Of a stretch of 64,000 bases of DNA, positions 50,487 to 59,260 are shown piece after piece. Numbering within the stretch: position 1 is the first letter of the stretch; every line of letters starts with the position of its first letter. Where the stretch lies: positions 25,447 to 89,446 of the forward strand of contig JAFGQS010000144.1 in assembly GCA_016935565.1 (NCBI GenBank). The letters run 5' to 3'. Source of the stretch: Deltaproteobacteria bacterium. Its GTDB lineage: Bacteria > Desulfobacterota > Syntrophia > Syntrophales > UBA6807. The position numbers and the translations under genes are program-made. The notes beneath the pieces were generated by a model. That model was not told the origin of the DNA and made no database searches. It worked only from the letters and a program-made list of their open reading frames with translations.

Positions 50487-50678
50487 TTGGAGGTAAAGGT
50501 AATTGATAATGATGTAGAGAAAGCTTTGAAGATTCTCAAGAACAAGCTTTCCAAGAACGGTTTATTCAAGGAACTCAAACTGCGAAGGGCCTATGAAAAG
50601 CCCTCGGTAAAGAAAAAGAGAAAAGCATTAGAAGCACGCAGAAGGACGGCGAAGGCAAAACGGCGAAGGCGTTTTTAA
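50487..50678 (+). CDS. rpsU: 30S ribosomal protein S21
   Basis: EVKVIDNDVEKALKILKNKLSKNGLFKELKLRRAYEKPSVKKKRK. Confidence 0.96.
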   Translation: MEVKVIDNDVEKALKILKNKLSKNGLFKELKLRRAYEKPSVKKKRKALEARRRTAKAKRRRRF

Positions 50679-50679
50679 T

Positions 50680-51333
50680 ATGGATGAGAAGCAATACCTT
50701 GTCGATGCACTTTCCATTGATGAGTCATGGCGGGTGTTTCGAATCATGGCTGAGTTTGTCGATGCCATTGAGGAGCTTTCTAAAATAAAACATGCCGTTA
50801 GTATATTCGGGTCAGCCAGAGCAACACCTCTCGATATGTATTATCAAAAAACGGAACAACTGGCCCGTCTCCTTGCCCGGGAAGGATTTTCTGTTATAAC
50901 CGGAGGCGGTCCCGGAATTATGGAGGCAGCCAACAAAGGGGCTTCAGAGGAAGGCGGCACATCGGTGGGAATGAATATTCATCTCCCCTTTGAACAGACA
51001 CCGAATCCCTATGCCAACGTTAGAATTGATTACAAGTATTTTTTCATTCGTAAAGTCATGTTTGTCAAATATGCCATGGCCTATGTTATCCTTCCCGGCG
51101 GATTCGGTACCATGGATGAACTATTTGAGGCGTTGACACTCATTCAGACAAAAAGAATTAAAAGTTTTCCCGTTATTCTTATGGGAAGCGACTACTGGAG
51201 CGGCCTTGCCGATTGGATAAAAAAAACCATGCTCAGGGAAGGGAAAATCTCTCCGGGAGATATCGATCTCTTTCAGGTTATTGATGAACCTGAAAACGTC
51301 GTACAACACATACGGAAATATGTCATTTTATAA
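50680..51333 (+). CDS. TIGR00730/LOG-family Rossmann-fold protein
   Basis: SIFGSARA, VITGGGPGIMEAANKGA, LPGGFGTMDELFEALTL. Confidence 0.95.
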   Translation: MDEKQYLVDALSIDESWRVFRIMAEFVDAIEELSKIKHAVSIFGSARATPLDMYYQKTEQLARLLAREGFSVITGGGPGIMEAANKGASEEGGTSVGMNIHLPFEQTPNPYANVRIDYKYFFIRKVMFVKYAMAYVILPGGFGTMDELFEALTLIQTKRIKSFPVILMGSDYWSGLADWIKKTMLREGKISPGDIDLFQVIDEPENVVQHIRKYVIL

Positions 51334-51437
51334 CATATCCTCTCTGTTTTTATATTTCGACTTTTTTCACTTCAAACAATCCATAACCATTGATACGATA
51401 GACGGCAAAAAAGTTATTTCAGAGAGGAGATGACTCG

Positions 51438-52814
51438 ATGGATCATACCGCGCAAGATCCTATGAAGATGGTTCAGACTGTACTCCGAAACATAAGAGAC
51501 GGTGAGAGAGCGCCCTGCTATCTCCTGTACGGAGATGAAGATTATTTAATCAAGGACCTGCTTCACCAGATTATTGACATCATCCTCCCCGGAGACGAGA
51601 AGAATCTGAATCTTTTTTGGATGGATGGAACAGTGACCGATATAGAGGCAATATGTGAATCAATTCTTACTCCTCCTCTCATGCCGGGAAACAAAGTAGT
51701 CGTGGTCAACAAGACGTCTCTTTTGTCCTCTCAGTCATCGCTGCCTGATGTGGTAAATGAAATTCTTGAAACTATAGAAACAGAACCTCAGAGAGCAGCC
51801 AAAGTCTTCGGTACGTTTTTACAGATGGTCGGGTGGAGTCTTGAAGACCTGCAGGACGGGGGCTGGGAAAAGATATCAGATAATGACTGGCGTAAGCTCA
51901 TCGGTGAAGCAGGCAGCACAAATCGAGATAAATGGCTTCCGAAGATCATCGATATATCAGGACGCTTCCGTATCGAGGCACGAAAAAAACCTGACGATAC
52001 GGAACGCTTTGAAACAGTTCTGAAAAAAGGCTTTCCCGACAGCAACTATCTTATCTTAACGGCAGACTTTGTCGATAAAAGAAAAAAGATTGTCGGTAGC
52101 ATCGCCGATGTCGGTGTTGTCATTCACTTATCAAAAGAAAAGCGTACGGAAAAACAGAGAAACACGCTCTTGCACGCGGCAACGGATATGCTTCAACGGG
52201 AAGGGAAGACACTTTCACCGGGGGCCATCAAAGCACTCGGAAGGAAAACGGGGTTCAGCCTGAGAGAGTCCATGGGTGAACTGGAAAAATTGATTACCTA
52301 TACTGGTGATAAAGATTGTATCGATGAAGAAGATATCGAGAGCATCACGAGAAAGACAAAAGAAGATTCTATCTTTGATCTAACATCCGCTCTTGTTGAT
52401 AAAAACCTTGAAAGAGCCCTTTTCTCCTTTCGAGACCTTCTCGATCAGGGTCTTCACCATCTCATGATACTAACCATGATTGCCCGGGAAATACGGAATC
52501 TTTTGCAGGGAAAACTTATTGTACAGGCAGGAATTCTCTCCGCTTTCCATCATCAGATGGATTTCAAGACATTCCAACACTCTGTATATCCACAGATAAA
52601 AAAAATCGGTACTCAGCGTGGCAAAAAAAATCAAACGCTGAGCAGTCAGCATCCCTATGTTATTTTTAATGCACTAAAAAATGCGGATCGGTTCTCTTTT
52701 GATGAATTGGTGAGATATCTTGAATACTTGAGCGATATTGATCTGACGTTAAAAACAACGGGGAAAGATCCAAAGCTTGCCATCGAACGACTCATCATAG
52801 AAATGTGTCAGTAA
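51438..52814 (+). CDS. holA: DNA polymerase III subunit delta
   Basis: PCYLLYGDEDYLIKDLLHQI, LSPGAIKALGRKTGFSLRESMGELEKLITY, LMILTMIAREIRNLLQGK. Confidence 0.88.
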   Translation: MDHTAQDPMKMVQTVLRNIRDGERAPCYLLYGDEDYLIKDLLHQIIDIILPGDEKNLNLFWMDGTVTDIEAICESILTPPLMPGNKVVVVNKTSLLSSQSSLPDVVNEILETIETEPQRAAKVFGTFLQMVGWSLEDLQDGGWEKISDNDWRKLIGEAGSTNRDKWLPKIIDISGRFRIEARKKPDDTERFETVLKKGFPDSNYLILTADFVDKRKKIVGSIADVGVVIHLSKEKRTEKQRNTLLHAATDMLQREGKTLSPGAIKALGRKTGFSLRESMGELEKLITYTGDKDCIDEEDIESITRKTKEDSIFDLTSALVDKNLERALFSFRDLLDQGLHHLMILTMIAREIRNLLQGKLIVQAGILSAFHHQMDFKTFQHSVYPQIKKIGTQRGKKNQTLSSQHPYVIFNALKNADRFSFDELVRYLEYLSDIDLTLKTTGKDPKLAIERLIIEMCQ

Positions 52815-52901
52815 ATCACCCCGCCGCCAAGGCGCGGCATCGTCCGTCATATTCATCCATATGGCATGCCCGCATTCGGCAGATAAACACGTCATCCCCA
52901 T
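52815..52901. repeat. Dispersed intergenic repeat, copy B
   Basis: ATCACCCCGCCGCCAAGGCGCGGCATC...GATAAACACGTCATCCCCAT; similar to copy A. Confidence 0.7.
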
Positions 52902-53122
52902 TCAGCATTTTCCGGTTAAATTGCATGGAAGCAACCGTGGTATTACACCGTAATAATCGAAAGAATGTTAAAAGCGCTTATAAAGTCTTTAGAAAACAAA
53001 CCCTTGAATCCTTGGCCCCTCTTTTCAAACTAAAGTGGAGCAGAACCTCATTGTATGACGTGCCGGAACAGGAATGGAGCAGTGAATGGTGTAACGTTTA
53101 TCTTCTTACCTGTGGACTTGAC

Positions 53123-53650
53123 TTACAACTTCCTGAGCCGTGCCGCTGCCCGTCTCTGTTTTTTAGGCAACCGTCGTGACGGCCCCTTCTTTTTTTGTGA
53201 TGTAATCTTACTATTACTCTTTACATCATTGTATTCCATATCCATTGATACGGAAATATCCGTTTCAACCATTGATATCCTGTTTTCAAACTCGGGCGAC
53301 GAGATGGCCACGCCACCCCTCCTGGTGATAAAATCTGCTATGTTTCTGTCCGACGTAACGACGGTAAGTGCCGAACCACCTTTCATTGCCAGCCGCTTGA
53401 TGACTTCATCGGCTTTTTCCCCTCTTTTCGAGTAAATGACGGTGATGCCCCCTTCATTCCGGCGCTCTTCTCTTGCAGAACCATGTATCCACCCATCGAA
53501 AACCGCAACAACTGTATGTCCCCGAAGTCTCTTGAAGATTGAAAGCCTCCGAATTAATTCCTTGCGCCCCTCCTCAAGGCTGAACCTTTCGAACCGCCGA
53601 AGGGACTCGGATTGTCTTATAAGATTGTATCCATCAATGATAATTTTCAT
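53123..53650 (-). CDS. NYN-domain (YacP/DUF901-like) putative RNase
   Basis: MKIIIDGYNLIRQ, VVAVFDGW, VVTSDRNIADF. Confidence 0.9.
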   Translation of the reverse strand: MKIIIDGYNLIRQSESLRRFERFSLEEGRKELIRRLSIFKRLRGHTVVAVFDGWIHGSAREERRNEGGITVIYSKRGEKADEVIKRLAMKGGSALTVVTSDRNIADFITRRGGVAISSPEFENRISMVETDISVSMDMEYNDVKSNSKITSQKKKGPSRRLPKKQRRAAARLRKL

Positions 53651-53706
53651 TATTTCTCTTGAGCCCGTTTTTGCACATCTCTCGTTCCATAGTTACAAAG
53701 TCGGTA

Positions 53707-53735
53707 TTGATAAATCAAGGAAAATTCGATACTAT
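53707..53735 (+). promoter_or_regulatory. Sigma70-like promoter (TTGATA-N17-TACTAT)
   Basis: Read directly, 100 nt upstream of the DHH gene. Confidence 0.5.
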
Positions 53736-53834
53736 TCAGGACAGTATTCTTTGGACTGCTATCATCGGTAAGGCTTTTTTTACGAGTATCAGTACTATCG
53801 AAGTTTTTTTCGGCACAGGGAAAGCGGAAACGGT

Positions 53835-54869
53835 ATGCATCGTGAAAACATAAGCAATCATGACCGGCTGGAAAAACTCTTTGAAATCGTCAGGAGAAAA
53901 AGGGAAATTCTCATCCTCACTCATAACAATCCTGATCCCGACGCCCTTGCGTCTGCACTGACGCTCAAATATATTTTCCGCACTCTCTGTAACGTTGAAT
54001 CCGTTATCGCATACGGGGGCGTCGTGGGAAGAGCGGAAAACAAGGCCATGATCAAAAACCTGAAAATTACTATCCATCCTCTTACCGACATCACCATAAA
54101 AAACTTCAGTGTTATTGCACTCGTCGACACTCAACCGGGTTCGGGGAATAACTCACTGCCAAAATCAATACTACCAAGCATTATCATTGATCATCATCGT
54201 CCGGTAAGAGCCAAATCACGGAAATCACCCTTTGTCGATATCAGGACCGATTACGGAAGTACATCAACCATACTTGCCGAGTACCTGAAGGAATCAAATA
54301 TTCATGGTATTGATCGGAATGTGGCCACGGCGTTGCTCTACGGCATTAAATCCGACACCCGTGATCTCGGAAGAGGAACAAATCCCCAGGATCTGGAGGC
54401 ATTTCTCTACCTCTATCCCCGGGTAAATTTCAAAGTTCTCTCCAGGATCGAGCATCCCGCCCTGTCGCGGGAGCACTTCAAAACTTTTGAAAAAGCCATT
54501 AAAAATGCAATGATTTATAAGGATGTTGTCGTATCAGACGTTGACCGGATTGATAATCCGGACAGTCTTGCAGAAATGGCCGATTTACTGGTTCGCCTGG
54601 AGGGAATCAACTGGTCGTTATGTCTCGGCACGTTTCAAGACGATATTTATTTTTCCGTCAGAACAACAAAGACGAGGGAGCGGGCAGATCGTATTGTCCA
54701 GAACATGGTCCGGAAGATAGGATCGGCAGGAGGACACACCATGATTGCCGCGGGAAAAGTCGATCATTCCTTTATCCATAGAAACGACCATGCCGCAACG
54801 ATTAATACTCTCATATCGAGATTTCTTAAGGGGATAAAAAGAGAGGCTTTTCAGGGAAAGAATCTGTAG
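53835..54869 (+). CDS. DHH-family phosphoesterase (second NrnA-like paralog)
   Basis: THNNPDPDALASALTL, IIDHHRP, GSAGGHTMIAAGKV. Confidence 0.92.
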   Translation: MHRENISNHDRLEKLFEIVRRKREILILTHNNPDPDALASALTLKYIFRTLCNVESVIAYGGVVGRAENKAMIKNLKITIHPLTDITIKNFSVIALVDTQPGSGNNSLPKSILPSIIIDHHRPVRAKSRKSPFVDIRTDYGSTSTILAEYLKESNIHGIDRNVATALLYGIKSDTRDLGRGTNPQDLEAFLYLYPRVNFKVLSRIEHPALSREHFKTFEKAIKNAMIYKDVVVSDVDRIDNPDSLAEMADLLVRLEGINWSLCLGTFQDDIYFSVRTTKTRERADRIVQNMVRKIGSAGGHTMIAAGKVDHSFIHRNDHAATINTLISRFLKGIKREAFQGKNL

Positions 54870-54886
54870 TGATTCACCCGCAACAC

Positions 54887-55552
54887 TTACTCTTCATTCA
54901 GAATTTTTTTCATTTCACCGATCGTTATTTCATAATTATCGCTGGTGAAAATCGCGGATCCTGCAACAAATATATCGGCTCCGGCGTCTTTAAAAGATCT
55001 GATATTCCCCAACTTGACACCACCATCGACCTCAAGAAGGACGTGTGGCGATCTCTCGTCGATCAGATTCCGTGCCTTTTTTATCTTTGGCAGCGTGTTT
55101 TTTATGCATTGTTGACCGCCGAACCCCGGATTCACAGACATTATCATGAGAAGATCAATGTCTTCAATAATATCATCGAGCAGACAGAGTGGTGTCGCCG
55201 GGTTGAGTGAAACGCCCGCCTTTAACCCCTTTTCTTTAATAGATTCGATTGCCCGGTGGAGATGGGTTTCCGCCTCTACATGAACGGTGATAAAATCACT
55301 TCCCGCATCGGCATAATCCTGAATGGATCGTTCCGGGTTTTCAATCATCAGGTGAACATCGAACGGCAGTTCAGTGACCTTACGAATCGATGCAATAACC
55401 GGGGGGCCGAATGTGAGATTCGGGACGTAATGACCATCCATGACATCAACATGTATCAGGTCAGCCCCTGCTTCTTCAACCTTCTTGATTTCATCTCCTA
55501 ATATACTGAAGTCGGCAGAGAGAATAGATGGAGCGATTTTTCTTAGTTTCAT
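54887..55552 (-). CDS. rpe: Ribulose-phosphate 3-epimerase
   Basis: APSILSADFSILGDEIKKVEEAGADLIHVDVMDGHYVPNLTFGP, MSVNPGFGGQ. Confidence 0.97.
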   Translation of the reverse strand: MKLRKIAPSILSADFSILGDEIKKVEEAGADLIHVDVMDGHYVPNLTFGPPVIASIRKVTELPFDVHLMIENPERSIQDYADAGSDFITVHVEAETHLHRAIESIKEKGLKAGVSLNPATPLCLLDDIIEDIDLLMIMSVNPGFGGQQCIKNTLPKIKKARNLIDERSPHVLLEVDGGVKLGNIRSFKDAGADIFVAGSAIFTSDNYEITIGEMKKILNEE

Positions 55553-56304
55553 TTCTCACCCTGTTGAAATTTCATGATAATCGAATGCAGGTTACCCGTA
55601 TCCACTTCTTTGATAGACAGTCGTAACTCCTTTGCCTTTTTCGATTCTCCCGGGAAGAAAATGAAGCCGTGGGCTATTTCTTTCGAGTGCACAGCCCGCC
55701 GTTCCAGTGAACGAGTCTGGAGGTCCTCCCTGATTTCACTGCGCACCTTCGGATCAGTCCATCCTTTCGCCCCACCCATGGTCAGGCCCGCTGCAGCTCC
55801 CACGGCAGCTCCCTTCATAGCCGCATCGCCCACATTCGTTCCCGTTACGATGCCGATGGCCGCACCGATAATGGCACCGGCCGTACCTGCAAGCAATCCC
55901 GGCTTTGCTGCTCCGGGGACAACATCACCGAGGTCTGTTTTTTTGGCTATCCGGTCGTAAGCCAGCCGTGCATCAATAATGGGCCAGAGATTATTGTCCA
56001 CGTCCACGAGAAATGTTGACTGGGGAATAACTTCTATCTCATGGCCTCCCTTGTTATCGAAAATCACCTGCACAGGCGTAATCCCGGCATCGATGATGTT
56101 AAATCCGAATGCTTCCTGTGCCTCTTTCGGATCATCATACGACTTGGCCGCAATGACTGCCCCCGCAACGTCCGTAGCATTCTCATAAGCCTGAGGCATC
56201 TTGAACGGTACCACTTTTCTTTCATATCGTGCACAGGAAACAAAAACAGTCACAAGACACACTATCACCATGGTTATAACGAAAATCTTGCACTTCGGTC
56301 TCAT
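55549..56304 (-). CDS. Lipoprotein with glycine-zipper segment
   Basis: Lipobox FVSC; GTAGAIIGAAIGIVTGTNVGDAAMKGAAVGAAAGLTMGG; SD AAAGGAAA before ATG. Confidence 0.75.
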   Translation of the reverse strand: MRPKCKIFVITMVIVCLVTVFVSCARYERKVVPFKMPQAYENATDVAGAVIAAKSYDDPKEAQEAFGFNIIDAGITPVQVIFDNKGGHEIEVIPQSTFLVDVDNNLWPIIDARLAYDRIAKKTDLGDVVPGAAKPGLLAGTAGAIIGAAIGIVTGTNVGDAAMKGAAVGAAAGLTMGGAKGWTDPKVRSEIREDLQTRSLERRAVHSKEIAHGFIFFPGESKKAKELRLSIKEVDTGNLHSIIMKFQQGEK

Positions 56305-56604
56305 GCCACTATTTCCTTTCATTACATAGTTTGGTAACGAAATATTATATGAAGAACGTATCCATGTCAATCTTTATACTTTTCACCGTTCATGAACTAC
56401 AGTGAACGATTCACGGCTGCATGATCAGCAGCAATACGGTGCTGAAAATATATGAGCATGATAGTGACCACTATACACCCTGCCTCACTCATCACTGCAC
56501 ACTGCAAGGAATGACACTATTTTGAAAAATGCACCTTGACATGATGATCAAAGACCATTATTTTCAGCGAGCAGGTGAAATAACATCGTTGTGCGGCATG
56601 ATTA

Positions 56605-57921
56605 ATGATTTATTTACGACTTTATAACCTTATTCTGTTTATTGCAGCCTTTTTCCTGGTCCCTTATTATGTAATGAGAATTTTACTGACGGGAAAATAC
56701 AGAAAGAGTATCGGTGCGAAATTCGGTTTTATTCCCCGGGATAGTATCGAGAATATGAAAGGTTCCCCCCGGATATGGGTTCATGCCGTCTCGGTAGGAG
56801 AGGTAACCGCTGCGGCACCGATCGTCTCGTCCCTCAGGGAACTGTTTCCTTCTGCCTGCATCATTCTTTCCACGAGTACGGAAACAGGACAGGATATGGC
56901 TCGCCGAATGGTCCCGGATGCCACATCATATATCTATTATCCCCTCGATATTCCCTTTGTGGTCAGAAAGGTCATCAATCTGACAGAGCCTGATATTTTT
57001 GTTCCCGTTGAAACTGAGATCTGGCCAAACTTTATTCGCATATGCAGGGAAAAAGGATTGAAGATCGTTATGGTCAATGGCAGGATATCGCCCCGCTCTT
57101 TCAAAAGGTATTCAAAAACGAAGTTTTTCTGGAGGAACGTTTTGACATCTGTTGATGAGATGGGAATGATTTCTCCTGTCGATGCAGAGCGTATTACGGC
57201 CCTCGGTGTAAATTCGTCCCGGGTTTCTATCGTGGGTAATGCAAAGTATGACAGCCTTGCATCGAGAGCCGACGATACCTTGAAACACGAAATGAGTAAC
57301 AGATTATCAATAGCGCCCGGTTCGCGGGTGTTTGTTGCGGGCAGTACTCACGACGGAGAAGAAACCGTCGTTCTGAGGGTCTATAAAAAGCTCCTCGAAT
57401 ATTATCCTGACTTTTTACTGGTTATTATTCCCCGCCACATCGAACGACGGGGAGAAGTCCTTTCCTGTGCCGAAGAAGAAGGGTTTAACGATTGCATCAC
57501 TATGAGTGACATGAACAGGGGAAAACGGCGCACCCGTGAAAGAGTCACCATAATCGATGTCATTGGCGAGCTGTTTAAGATATACAGCCTGGCCACTATT
57601 GTTTTTTGCGGCGGAAGTCTGGTTCCGAGAGGAGGTCAGAACATACTCGAACCCGCTGCCTGGGGCAAAGTTATCTTCTACGGACCGTCAATGGAAGACT
57701 TTTCCGATGAAAAGAGACTCCTGGAGGAAGCCGGGGCAGGGATCACCGTTACCGGCGAAGAGGACCTTTTCAAAGAAATACGGAAAGTCATGGGAGATAC
57801 GGCACGTCTCTCGGAAAGGGGTGAAGCGGGGAGACGGATCGTTGCCTCAAATATGGGAGCATCCCGGAGATATGCCGAAATGATAAGCGCATGGCTGGGG
57901 GAAAGAGCCGAAGGAGATTGA
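56605..57921 (+). CDS. waaA: 3-deoxy-D-manno-octulosonic acid transferase (Kdo transferase)
   Basis: RIWVHAVSVGEVTAAAPIVSSLRE, VETEIWPNFI, GGSLVPRGGQNILEPAAWGK. Confidence 0.95.
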   Translation: MIYLRLYNLILFIAAFFLVPYYVMRILLTGKYRKSIGAKFGFIPRDSIENMKGSPRIWVHAVSVGEVTAAAPIVSSLRELFPSACIILSTSTETGQDMARRMVPDATSYIYYPLDIPFVVRKVINLTEPDIFVPVETEIWPNFIRICREKGLKIVMVNGRISPRSFKRYSKTKFFWRNVLTSVDEMGMISPVDAERITALGVNSSRVSIVGNAKYDSLASRADDTLKHEMSNRLSIAPGSRVFVAGSTHDGEETVVLRVYKKLLEYYPDFLLVIIPRHIERRGEVLSCAEEEGFNDCITMSDMNRGKRRTRERVTIIDVIGELFKIYSLATIVFCGGSLVPRGGQNILEPAAWGKVIFYGPSMEDFSDEKRLLEEAGAGITVTGEEDLFKEIRKVMGDTARLSERGEAGRRIVASNMGASRRYAEMISAWLGERAEGD

Positions 57922-58075
57922 ATCATGATCGGTTCTTCGCCTATCGATCCTTCAAGTACGGGAAACAGAAAAATATTATTTGACTTTTGAATTTCTTTAT
58001 TATATCCTTCGTTCGATTTTATAGTTATTGGCGACGTAACAACCTACAAAAATGAGAGCCACAAGAAGAGGAACC

Positions 58076-58159
58076 ATGAGCAGAAAAGATCTCTTGAATT
58101 TGTTGTGCCTCGCTCTTCTTTTGGGCATATGCCCGTGGCCCGTCATATTGAGGGAATGA
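58076..58159 (+). CDS. Leu-rich leader peptide / small ORF (27 aa) upstream of the oxoacid oxidoreductase operon
   Basis: AGAAGAGG SD then ATG; MSRKDLLNLLCLALLLGICPWPVILRE* (9 Leu); terminator begins 25 nt after the stop. Confidence 0.5.
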   Translation: MSRKDLLNLLCLALLLGICPWPVILRE

Positions 58160-58184
58160 TCTGGTAAAATTGCGATGTTCCTGA

Positions 58185-58217
58185 AGGCCATGGGAAAAAT
58201 CCCATGGCCTTTTTTTA
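58185..58217 (+). terminator. Strong rho-independent terminator in leader of the oxoacid oxidoreductase operon
   Basis: AGGCCATGGGA-AAAA-TCCCATGGCCT followed by TTTTTTT, perfect 11-bp stem. Confidence 0.93.
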
Positions 58218-58264
58218 TGACAAAAACGCAACAGCTAACAGAAGAGAAATAAAGGACAAAACAA

Positions 58265-58858
58265 ATGCAAGAAGTTTTATGGCATGGAAGAGGTGGTCAG
58301 GGGGTCGTTCTTGCTGCTCAGATACTTGGAGAAGCAGCGTATATTCAGGGGTTTAAAGGTATCACGTCGGCACCGACATTCGGACCGGAACGAAGAGGTG
58401 CTCCCGTAGCGGCATCGACGAGAATATCCGACGAACCGATCAGGACATTTTCACAAATTGAGGCGGCTGACGTTGCCGTTGTCCTTGATGCAACCCTTCT
58501 GACGATGATCGATATCCTCGGCAGATTAAAAGAGAGGGGAATGATCATCGTCAATACACCTCTTGCTCCCGATCAAATCGGCATTGAAGGGTGTTTTGAT
58601 GTCGCGTCCGTTGATGCCTCGGGAATAGCGCGGGAGCAGCGTCTTACGGTCGGGGGCTTCCCCATTGTGAATACTCCCCTGCTTGGCGCTTTTGCAAAGG
58701 CTACCGGGCTTGTCTCGATCACAAATATCGAACGGGGACTGAAGAAAAAAATGCCCGCCGACAGAGCCATTGCAAATTGTGCTGCCATCAGGACAGCCTT
58801 TGAAAACACCATCGTCAAGAGGCATGATTCGAAAACCGGCACAAGCGATAAGAAATGA
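58265..58858 (+). CDS. 2-oxoacid:ferredoxin oxidoreductase gamma subunit
   Basis: WHGRGGQGVVLAAQILGEAAYIQG, FGPERRGAPVAASTRIS. Confidence 0.95.
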   Translation: MQEVLWHGRGGQGVVLAAQILGEAAYIQGFKGITSAPTFGPERRGAPVAASTRISDEPIRTFSQIEAADVAVVLDATLLTMIDILGRLKERGMIIVNTPLAPDQIGIEGCFDVASVDASGIAREQRLTVGGFPIVNTPLLGAFAKATGLVSITNIERGLKKKMPADRAIANCAAIRTAFENTIVKRHDSKTGTSDKK

Positions 58859-58966
58859 TAATCGTGCAGCAGCCATACAACATAGATTTCCGGTGATCCA
58901 ACGGATGATGAGAGGGACGGGACATCATCGATTGATAATAACCCAGGAAAGGGAAGGAACTACTCA

Positions 58967-59260
58967 ATGGGGAAAAAAGACACAAACATATCGGCACTGT
59001 GCACTCCCGCACCGGGTGAGGCAGGCAGAACCGGAGACTGGCGAGACATGCGGCCGGTCATTGATGAAACGAAGTGTATTCCAACAACAAAAGGAAAGGC
59101 CGCCTGTTTTCTCTGCTGGCTTTACTGTCCGGAAGGTGTGGTGAAGATGTCCATACCCGTCGAGATCGATCTGGAATACTGCAAGGGCTGCGGGATCTGC
59201 GCCGAAGAGTGCCCGCCTAATGCGATACAAATGGTAAGAGAGGGAGAGATCAATGAGTGA
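58967..59260 (+). CDS. 2-oxoacid:ferredoxin oxidoreductase delta (4Fe-4S) subunit
   Basis: CFLCWLYCPEGVV ... DLEYCKGCGICAEECPPNAI. Confidence 0.92.
   Translation: MGKKDTNISALCTPAPGEAGRTGDWRDMRPVIDETKCIPTTKGKAACFLCWLYCPEGVVKMSIPVEIDLEYCKGCGICAEECPPNAIQMVREGEINE

Noticed and set aside
52805-53179. 124-aa + ORF between holA and the NYN gene
   Set aside because: Begins inside the dispersed repeat and overlaps the NYN gene antisense; no recognisable motifs.
58000-58191. Minus-strand 63-aa ORF (…RSFLLMVPLLVALIFVGCYVANNYKIERRI) overlapping the Leu-rich leader
   Set aside because: Hydrophobic stretch but no Shine-Dalgarno before its start candidates; the + strand has promoter-like sequence, SD, ORF and terminator in order.
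58770-59144. 124-aa + ORF spanning the gamma-delta junction of the oxidoreductase operon
   Set aside because: Overlaps both real subunits in another frame.
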